Source: an uncultured Gammaproteobacteria bacterium (GTDB taxonomy: Bacteria; Pseudomonadota; Gammaproteobacteria; Nitrosococcales; Methylophagaceae). From it: 6,520 bases of DNA. The notes beneath the pieces were generated by a model. It did no database searches, was not told the DNA's origin, and was given only the letters and a program-made list of their open reading frames with translations. The position numbers and the translations under genes were made by a program. Of the stretch, positions 1 to 5,344 are shown piece by piece (position 1 is the first letter of the stretch; every line of letters begins with the position of its first letter). The DNA lies in assembly GCA_913058195.1 (NCBI GenBank), contig CAJXPP010000124.1, positions 1-6,520 of the forward strand, read 5' to 3'.

Positions 1-49
1 ACGAGATCATGCCTAGTCTCGTGGGCTCGGAGATGTGTATAAGAGACAG
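1..49 (+). other. Residual Illumina Nextera i7 adapter (non-genomic)
   Basis: This stretch is synthetic library sequence, not part of the organism. Bases 1-7 (ACGAGAT) match the 3' end of the Illumina P7 flow-cell sequence. Bases 8-15 (CATGCCTA) are an 8-base index, which I recognise as the adapter-strand form of Nextera index N706 (TAGGCATG). Bases 16-30 (GTCTCGTGGGCTCGG) are the Nextera read-2 adapter. Bases 31-49 (AGATGTGTATAAGAGACAG) are the 19-bp Tn5 mosaic end. The elements occur in exactly the order of a Nextera i7 primer, so the source is an untrimmed read at the contig end. The mosaic end should not be annotated as a natural transposon. Genomic sequence begins at about base 50. Confidence 0.98.
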
Positions 50-136
50 TACTTGTACTTAACAGCAGATTTTTTAGCTCGATTTGGGTAGAATTACGGG
101 ATTATGCATAAAAATAATCATATACAGTTGCTTCTT

Positions 137-142
137 GGGGAG
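137..142 (+). promoter_or_regulatory. Ribosome binding site of pomA
   Basis: GGGGAG lies 8 bases before the GTG at 151 and is a good Shine-Dalgarno match. It supports the GTG start, as does the MDLATL N-terminus typical of PomA. An in-frame TAA at 115-117 closes the frame upstream, and no ATG lies between it and the GTG. The rest of the leader (50-136) is AT-rich, with no gene and no convincing promoter. Confidence 0.7.
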
Positions 143-150
143 ATGGGTTA

Positions 151-912
151 GTGGATTTAGCTACGTTAATTGGCTTTTTGCTCGCATGGGGCTTGATCAT
201 AGCGACTATTGCTCTAGGGTCAGGAGCTTTAGTATTCATTAATGCTCCATCAATGATGATTGTGTTGGGTGGTGCGATTGCAGTTGTTATGATGCGTTTC
301 ACTTTGGCTCAATTTATTGGAGCAATAAAAACGGCGATGAAAGCCTTTTTATATAAAGCTGAATCGCCTGACGAGCTGATCACCAGTGTTGTAGAGTTAG
401 CAACGATTGCCAGAAAGGAAGGCTTATTAGCTTTAGAAGGGCAAGAAATTACCAATCCAGTGCTAGCTACAGGAATTCGAATGCTAGTTGATGGCCATGA
501 AACTGCCGTGGTAAAAAAAGCATTAAGTACTGAAATGAATCAAACAGTTTCACGACACAAAATCGGTCAGGATATTTTCAAACAAATTGGTGATGCTGGT
601 CCAGCAATGGGCATGATTGGAACATTGGTTGGCCTAGTGCAAATGTTATCCAATATGTCAGATCCAAAGTCAATTGGTCCTGCAATGGCCGTAGCTTTGT
701 TAACAACACTATACGGTGCTATGTTAGCGAATATGTTTGCATTGCCAATTTCAGATAAATTGTCATTACGCAGCGCTGAAGAACAGATGAACAAAAATAT
801 TATTCTTGAAAGCGTGATAGGCATACAAGAAGGGCAGAATCCGAAGGTACTTGATGAGTTATTGAGAAACTATCTACCGGCATCTAAACGTGATAGTGAA
901 GATGCAGAATAG
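151..912 (+). CDS. pomA: Sodium-type flagellar stator protein PomA (MotA family)
   Basis: PomA is the four-helix inner-membrane subunit of the flagellar stator. With PomB it forms a Na+ channel that pushes on the rotor protein FliG. The product is 253 aa, the length I recall for Vibrio PomA, and begins MDLATL as Vibrio PomA does. Helices lie at about residues 4-26, 32-52, 148-170 and 178-202, with a cytoplasmic loop between helices 2 and 3. The loop keeps the charged residues implicated in rotor contact (R88, K89, E96). Helix 3 has PAMGMIGTLVGL (151-162) and helix 4 has GPAMAVALLTTLYGA (176-190), including T158 and T186, which line the ion path in sodium-type stators. Residue 31 is Asn where Vibrio PomA has Asp. 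The start is GTG with a good ribosome binding site, and pomB follows after 34 bp. Na+ rather than H+ coupling is inferred from PomA-like similarity and the two threonines. Confidence 0.96.
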   Translation: MDLATLIGFLLAWGLIIATIALGSGALVFINAPSMMIVLGGAIAVVMMRFTLAQFIGAIKTAMKAFLYKAESPDELITSVVELATIARKEGLLALEGQEITNPVLATGIRMLVDGHETAVVKKALSTEMNQTVSRHKIGQDIFKQIGDAGPAMGMIGTLVGLVQMLSNMSDPKSIGPAMAVALLTTLYGAMLANMFALPISDKLSLRSAEEQMNKNIILESVIGIQEGQNPKVLDELLRNYLPASKRDSEDAE

Positions 913-946
913 TTCATTTCTTAATGCTTTTGAGGAATAAACATCG

Positions 947-1849
947 ATGAGTGAAGAAGCAGAAGAAGAACACGACTGTGATTGTCCTCCCGAAGGCTTA
1001 CCGGCCTATATGGGAACATTTGCAGATCTGATGTCACTATTAATGTGCTTCTTTGTATTGTTACTCTCTTTTGCAGAAATGGATGCACTCAAATACAAGA
1101 TGGTTGTTAAGTCACTGGATAATGCTTTTGGTGTGCAGCGTGAAGTTGCTGCAAATGAAATACCAAAAGGGACCAGTATTATCGCTCAAGAATTTAGCCC
1201 TGGTGAACCCCGCCCAACGCCACTAAAAGAAGTACGCCAAGATACTATTGACGAGACACGTGATGCATTAAAAATAAAAGTGGATGCGGAAGATGTGGCT
1301 AAGGCTCAAGCAAAAGAAATAGCTGAAGAAGCAGAGAAGTTTAAAGAAGCTTTAGAAGGCGAAATAGCAGAAGGTTTAATTGATGTTGAGACAGAGCTAA
1401 ACAGAATTGTTATTCGCATTCGAGAAAAAGGCTCATTTCAGTCAGGAAATGCTCGACTCAATAGAGAGTTTTTGCCAATTATTGGCAAAATTCATGATGT
1501 TTTAGTGAAAACTGATGGGAAAATTGCAGTTGCTGGTCACACAGATGATATTCCGATTAGTACGCCAAGGTATCGTTCTAACTGGGAGTTATCTACCTCA
1601 AGGGCGACTTCAGTTGTTCATGAGTTATTACGGAATAGTGAAATCTTACCGGAACGCTTTGTTCTAGAGGGTTATGCTGATACACAGCCATTAGTCCCTA
1701 ATGATACTAGAGAAGATAGAGCACGAAACCGAAGAGTAGAAATTGTAGTATTGAAATCAATAGTGACTGAAGAAATGAGTGAGTCATTGAAGCAATTGAA
1801 TAAAGATGAAGATACTGTCGATGGGCAGGTCCTTCCAATCAAGCAATAA
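947..1849 (+). CDS. pomB: Sodium-type flagellar stator protein PomB (MotB family)
   Basis: PomB is the single-pass stator subunit that carries the ion-binding aspartate and anchors the stator to peptidoglycan. The product is 300 aa. The acidic, cysteine-bearing N-terminus (CDCPPEGLP, 11-19) and GTFADLMSLLMCFFVLLL (23-40) closely match Vibrio PomB. D27 is the equivalent of the essential ion-binding Asp24, and C11, C13 and C34 match cysteines in the Vibrio protein. A plug and linker region follows (about 45-140); its second half is Glu/Lys/Ala-rich and helical. The C-terminal OmpA-like peptidoglycan-binding domain (about 150-270) contains GHTDD (197-201), SNWELSTSRA (211-220) and NRRVEI (261-266). 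The ATG follows a GAGGA site at 932-936. It lies 34 bp after pomA, and the pair is certainly functionally linked. The linker is somewhat shorter than in Vibrio PomB. Confidence 0.96.
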   Translation: MSEEAEEEHDCDCPPEGLPAYMGTFADLMSLLMCFFVLLLSFAEMDALKYKMVVKSLDNAFGVQREVAANEIPKGTSIIAQEFSPGEPRPTPLKEVRQDTIDETRDALKIKVDAEDVAKAQAKEIAEEAEKFKEALEGEIAEGLIDVETELNRIVIRIREKGSFQSGNARLNREFLPIIGKIHDVLVKTDGKIAVAGHTDDIPISTPRYRSNWELSTSRATSVVHELLRNSEILPERFVLEGYADTQPLVPNDTREDRARNRRVEIVVLKSIVTEEMSESLKQLNKDEDTVDGQVLPIKQ

Positions 1850-1863
1850 TCAAAGGATTTATT

Positions 1864-2451
1864 ATGAATATAACTAAATTAATCAGTATGGCCGTCTTAA
1901 TATGTCTCTCTACAACTAGTTTTTCGAGTGAATGGATTGTTGACAATGCTCAGTCTGAGTTGAGCTTTATCTCGATTAAAAAAGGAAATGTAGCTGAAAT
2001 TCACCAATTTACTAAGCTTAAGGGAATATTAGATGGACAAGGCAACTTTACATTGTCTATTGATCTAGCAAGTGTTGATACTCGCAATGCAATCCGTGAT
2101 GAGCGAATGAAGAACTTTTTGTTTGAGGTCGAACAATTTACTACTGCAACTTTAACAGCCCATATTGCGCCATCAGATCTTGATGCTATAGCTGAAGGCG
2201 CAAGCCAACGATTATCTATCGATAGTACTTTAAGCCTTCACGGAATGGATAAAAAAGTACCCATGGATATTGTCGTAACACGGTTAGTTGGAGCTAAGTT
2301 TTCAGTTGTGAGTGCGAAACCAATAATTTTAAAAGTAGATGACTTTTCCTTAGTGTTAGGGGTAGAAAAATTACGAGAACTGGCTAATTTACCAAGCATT
2401 AGCCACGCTGTTCCAGTGAGTTTTTACCTGATACTAAACTTGAAAAAATAA
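1864..2451 (+). CDS. YceI-like family periplasmic protein
   Basis: The product is a 195-aa exported protein of the YceI family, single lipocalin-like beta-barrel domains that in some members bind isoprenoid lipids. Its physiological role here is unknown. Residues 1-21 form a signal peptide: K5, a hydrophobic stretch of about 7-16, and a likely cleavage around SFS-SE (19-23). There is no proper lipobox around C14. Family signatures are WIVDNAQSELSFISIKKG (24-41), VDTRNAIRDERMKNFLFE (71-88, the most diagnostic stretch) and LSLHGMDKKVP (123-133). The ATG at 1864 follows AAAGGA at 1852-1857. The gene starts only 14 bp after pomB and ends 18 bp before leuD, so it is probably co-transcribed with both. 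No functional link to motility or leucine synthesis is evident. I leave the symbol blank because orthology to E. coli yceI is unproven. Confidence 0.9.
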   Translation: MNITKLISMAVLICLSTTSFSSEWIVDNAQSELSFISIKKGNVAEIHQFTKLKGILDGQGNFTLSIDLASVDTRNAIRDERMKNFLFEVEQFTTATLTAHIAPSDLDAIAEGASQRLSIDSTLSLHGMDKKVPMDIVVTRLVGAKFSVVSAKPIILKVDDFSLVLGVEKLRELANLPSISHAVPVSFYLILNLKK

Positions 2452-2469
2452 AGAAATTAAGAGCACTAT

Positions 2470-3108
2470 ATGCAAATATTCACGGTAGAAAAAGGTATTG
2501 TTATCCCGTTAGATAGACCTAATGTCGATACAGATGCCATTATTCCAAAACAATTTTTAAAATCAATTCAGCGAACTGGTTTCGGTGTTAATTTATTTGA
2601 TGAGTGGCGTTACCTTGACCTAGGCGAGCCAGGTAAAAGTTGTGAAGGGCGTCCCTTAAATCAAGATTTTGTGTTAAATCAAGATCGCTACCAAGGTGGT
2701 TCGATTTTATTAGCAAGAGAAAACTTTGGTTGTGGCTCAAGTCGAGAACATGCTGTTTGGGCTTTAGATGACTTCGGGATTCGTGTCGTTATTGCGCCGA
2801 GTTTTGCAGATATATTTTTCAGTAATACCAGTAAAAATGGTATTTTAGCGATTAAATTAGACGAAGCCATTGTTGATGATTTATTTGATCAAATAGATAG
2901 TGAGCCGGGCTATCAATTATCTGTTGATTTAGAAAAGCAACTTATAACATATCCTAATGGTAATACGATAACGTTCGATATTGATACTTTCAAAAAGCAT
3001 TGTCTGCTTAATGGTTTGGATGATATAGGTTTAACGTTACAACATAAAACAGAAATTGAAACGTATGAGCAACGTCGTAAACAAGAAACACCTTGGTTAT
3101 TTTCTTAA
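2470..3108 (+). CDS. leuD: 3-isopropylmalate dehydratase small subunit LeuD
   Basis: LeuD is the swivel-domain subunit of isopropylmalate isomerase. With the [4Fe-4S] subunit LeuC it converts 2-isopropylmalate to 3-isopropylmalate in leucine synthesis, in the cytoplasm. The product is 212 aa, normal for proteobacterial LeuD. Diagnostic stretches are NVDTDAIIPKQFLKSIQRTG (18-37), ARENFGCGSSREHA (82-95), IAPSFADIFF (108-117) and HCLLNGLDDIGLTLQ (177-191). Two prolines usual in the family are replaced: V96 in EHAVWAL and A127 in NGILAI. The frame is intact, so I call it functional. The Shine-Dalgarno is weak (TAAGAG, 2458-2463). leuB follows after 50 bp, but leuC is not upstream; pomB and the YceI-like gene are there instead. 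LeuC must therefore be encoded elsewhere if the enzyme is assembled. Confidence 0.96.
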   Translation: MQIFTVEKGIVIPLDRPNVDTDAIIPKQFLKSIQRTGFGVNLFDEWRYLDLGEPGKSCEGRPLNQDFVLNQDRYQGGSILLARENFGCGSSREHAVWALDDFGIRVVIAPSFADIFFSNTSKNGILAIKLDEAIVDDLFDQIDSEPGYQLSVDLEKQLITYPNGNTITFDIDTFKKHCLLNGLDDIGLTLQHKTEIETYEQRRKQETPWLFS

Positions 3109-3158
3109 TATATAATCCTTGGTTAATTAATTTAAATTCTAGTGTGTGAAATAAATAA

Positions 3159-4229
3159 ATGACAAAAAAAATAGCAGTATTAGCTGGTGATGGTATCGGT
3201 CCTGAGATCGTCAAAGAAGCAATCAAAGTATTAAATGCGTTAGCAAAAGATGGTTTAGATATTGAACTTGAATATGGCCTAATTGGTGGTGCAGCTTATG
3301 ATGAAACAGGCACGCCATTACCTGAAAAAACGGTTAAAATTTCTAAAGAGGCTGATGCTATTTTATTAGGCGCTGTAGGCGGCTATAAATGGGAATCTCT
3401 CGACATTAGTGTGCGACCGGAAAAAGGCCTACTGGGCATTCGTAGTGAATTAAATCTATTTGCTAATTTACGGCCTGCTATTTTATATCCACAACTAGCA
3501 GATGCATCTACATTAAAGCCTGAAGTAGTTGCTGGTTTAGACTTAATGATTGTTCGTGAGTTAACAGGAGGCATTTATTTTGGTCAGCCTCGAGGTATTC
3601 GCACATTAGAAAACGGCGAAAAAGAAGGCTTTAATACATTGGTCTATCGCGAGAGTGAAATCAATCGCATTGGTAAAGTAGCATTTGATATTGCCCAAAA
3701 ACGCCAAGGACGCTTATGTTCAGTCGATAAAGCTAATGTGCTAGAGAGTACTGAGTTATGGCGTGAAACAATGACGACATTGTCTGCAGACTACAGTGAT
3801 GTGGAATTAAGCCATATGTACGTTGATAACGCAGCAATGCAACTTGTGCGAGCGCCAAAACAGTTTGACGTTATGGTAACAACAAATATGTTCGGTGATA
3901 TTTTGTCTGATTGTGCCTCTATGTTGACAGGTTCTATCGGCATGCTTCCATCAGCTTCATTAGATGAAGATGGTAAAGGCATGTATGAACCGATCCATGG
4001 TTCAGCCCCCGATATTGCGGGACAAAATATTGCTAACCCACTTGCTACAATTCTATCTGCATCAATGATGCTGCGTTACACATTAGATGAACCAGAAATG
4101 GCTGATAGAATTGAGAAGGCAGTAAGCTTTGTTCTTGAACAAGGGCTTCGGACTGCAGATATCTACTCTGATGGAATGACAAAAGTAGGCACTATTGAAA
4201 TGGGTGATGCAGTTGTAGCTGCACTTTAA
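3159..4229 (+). CDS. leuB: 3-isopropylmalate dehydrogenase LeuB
   Basis: LeuB oxidises and decarboxylates 3-isopropylmalate with NAD+ to give 2-ketoisocaproate precursor, the third step of the leucine branch. The enzyme is a cytoplasmic homodimer. The product is 356 aa, a standard length. Visible family features are GDGIGPEI (10-17), substrate arginines R95, R105 and R133, the catalytic pair Y140 (in RELTGGIYFG) and K191, metal-binding D223, D247 and D251, and the NAD-binding loop around MYEPIHGSAPDIAGQNIANP (275-294). All expected catalytic positions are present. An in-frame TAA directly abuts the ATG (3156-3158), so the start cannot lie further upstream. No clear Shine-Dalgarno precedes it; the leader is A/T-rich, which may mean weak initiation or reliance on an unstructured leader. 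It lies 50 bp after leuD and 45 bp before asd. Confidence 0.98.
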   Translation: MTKKIAVLAGDGIGPEIVKEAIKVLNALAKDGLDIELEYGLIGGAAYDETGTPLPEKTVKISKEADAILLGAVGGYKWESLDISVRPEKGLLGIRSELNLFANLRPAILYPQLADASTLKPEVVAGLDLMIVRELTGGIYFGQPRGIRTLENGEKEGFNTLVYRESEINRIGKVAFDIAQKRQGRLCSVDKANVLESTELWRETMTTLSADYSDVELSHMYVDNAAMQLVRAPKQFDVMVTTNMFGDILSDCASMLTGSIGMLPSASLDEDGKGMYEPIHGSAPDIAGQNIANPLATILSASMMLRYTLDEPEMADRIEKAVSFVLEQGLRTADIYSDGMTKVGTIEMGDAVVAAL

Positions 4230-4262
4230 TTTCAATTCCAACATATATTATAGAAATTTAGA

Positions 4263-4267
4263 TAAGG
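4263..4267 (+). promoter_or_regulatory. Ribosome binding site of asd
   Basis: TAAGG lies 7 bases before the GTG at 4275. It supports the GTG start, which gives the expected SKKIDVAVVGATGAVG N-terminus. Confidence 0.6.
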
Positions 4268-4274
4268 CGAGAGT

Positions 4275-5297
4275 GTGAGTAAAAAAATTGATGTTGCAGT
4301 AGTAGGTGCCACTGGTGCAGTGGGTGAAACAATGTTGGAGATTTTACATCAGCGTAAGTTCCCCGTAGGTAATATTTATGCCCTAGCGAGTGAACGGTCT
4401 GCAGGTAGTACAGTTTTATTTGGTAATAAATCAATTATTGTTGAGGATCTTGCTACATTTGACTTCTCCAAGGTACAAGTCGGTTTATTTTCACCAGGTG
4501 CAAGCGTGTCTAAGAAATATGCACCAATAGCGGCGGCTGCAGGGTGTGTGGTAATTGATAATACATCTGAATTTCGTTATGTCGATGATATTCCATTAGT
4601 AGTGCCAGAAGTTAACCCAGAAGCAATTGCTGACTATAAAAATCACGGTATTATTGCTAATCCAAATTGTTCCACTATTCAAATGTTAGTTGCAATGAAA
4701 CCTATTTATGATGCTGTGGGTATTACACGAGTTAATGTATGTACTTATCAGGCTGTATCAGGGACTGGTAAACCAGCAATGGATGAGCTTGCTAAGCAGA
4801 CAGCTGCTCTTTTAAACGGCCGAACAGTAGAAAGTACTGTTTATCCAAAACAAATTTCATTTAATGTTTTACCGCATATTGATGTGTTTATGGATAATGG
4901 CTACACCAAAGAAGAAATGAAAATGGTCTGGGAAACTCAGAAAATAATGGGTGATGACTCTATTTTAGTGAATCCAACTGCAGTACGAGTTCCCGTTTTT
5001 TATGGGCATTCCGAAGCACTACATATTGAGACTAGAGATAAAATATCTGCTAGTGATGCCAAGAAATTACTATCTGAATCAAACGGTATCGTTGTTATTG
5101 ATGAGCATGAAGATGGTGGTTACCCAACGGCAGTATCTGATGCTTCAGGTACTGATCCTGTGTATGTCGGACGTATTCGCGAAGATATTTCTTGCGAGAA
5201 TGGCATAGATTTATGGGTGGTTGCTGATAATGTACGTAAAGGTGCAGCATTAAATAGTGTGCAAATTGCAGAAGTGTTGGTAGAAAAATATCTGTAA
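4275..5297 (+). CDS. asd: Aspartate-semialdehyde dehydrogenase
   Basis: Asd reduces aspartyl phosphate to aspartate semialdehyde with NADPH. This is the branch point to diaminopimelate/lysine, threonine and methionine, and it acts in the cytoplasm. The product is 340 aa, normal for the group that includes Bacillus and one Pseudomonas Asd. The NADP-binding loop GATGAVGE lies at 11-18. The active-site cysteine is C132 in NPNCSTIQM (129-137). Q159 in TYQAVSGTGKPAMDEL, R101, R238 and H245 (RVPVFYGHSEALH, 238-250) provide the usual substrate and acid-base residues. Position 99 is Glu in DNTSEFR, where Ala or His is common. The start is GTG with a TAAGG site. In many gammaproteobacteria asd sits between leuB and fimV, exactly as here; fimV begins 47 bp downstream. 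Confidence 0.97.
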   Translation: MSKKIDVAVVGATGAVGETMLEILHQRKFPVGNIYALASERSAGSTVLFGNKSIIVEDLATFDFSKVQVGLFSPGASVSKKYAPIAAAAGCVVIDNTSEFRYVDDIPLVVPEVNPEAIADYKNHGIIANPNCSTIQMLVAMKPIYDAVGITRVNVCTYQAVSGTGKPAMDELAKQTAALLNGRTVESTVYPKQISFNVLPHIDVFMDNGYTKEEMKMVWETQKIMGDDSILVNPTAVRVPVFYGHSEALHIETRDKISASDAKKLLSESNGIVVIDEHEDGGYPTAVSDASGTDPVYVGRIREDISCENGIDLWVVADNVRKGAALNSVQIAEVLVEKYL

Positions 5298-5330
5298 GGT
5301 GTTAGGATTACACGATAAAATGATTTAAAT

Positions 5331-5337
5331 AAAGAGG
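5331..5337 (+). promoter_or_regulatory. Ribosome binding site of fimV
   Basis: AAAGAGG lies 7 bases before the ATG at 5345 and is the clearest ribosome binding site of the downstream genes. It fixes the start of the truncated fimV frame, which opens with a sensible signal peptide. Confidence 0.65.
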
Positions 5338-5344
5338 TATTGGA

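Noticed and set aside
31..49. Tn5 mosaic end as evidence of a natural transposon
   Set aside because: It is directly preceded by the Nextera read-2 adapter, an index and P7 sequence, so it comes from library preparation.
84..112. Possible sigma-70 promoter before pomA: TTGGGT, 17-base spacer, CATAAA
   Set aside because: Both boxes are poor matches in AT-rich DNA, and no flagellar sigma-28-type promoter is visible either. It is too weak to list as a feature.
102..302. Minus-strand open frame over the pomA start
   Set aside because: It is antisense to a clear pomA coding region, has no family resemblance, and is explained as a shadow frame.
3111..3116. Perfect TATAAT hexamer between leuD and leuB
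   Set aside because: There is no -35 box at suitable spacing (TTGGTT at 3093 is only 12 bases away) and no extended -10. Such hexamers are expected by chance in AT-rich gaps.
3091..3125. 9-bp direct repeat CCTTGGTTA at 3091-3099 and 3117-3125
   Set aside because: It is short, occurs once, and is not linked to any mobile element or palindrome. It is probably coincidence.
4230..4274. Possible promoter before asd (TATTAT at 4246-4251)
   Set aside because: No -35 box sits at a proper distance, and the gap is simply AT-rich.
5002..5208. Alternative + strand frame inside asd
   Set aside because: It overlaps well-conserved asd sequence in another frame and has no recognisable protein features.
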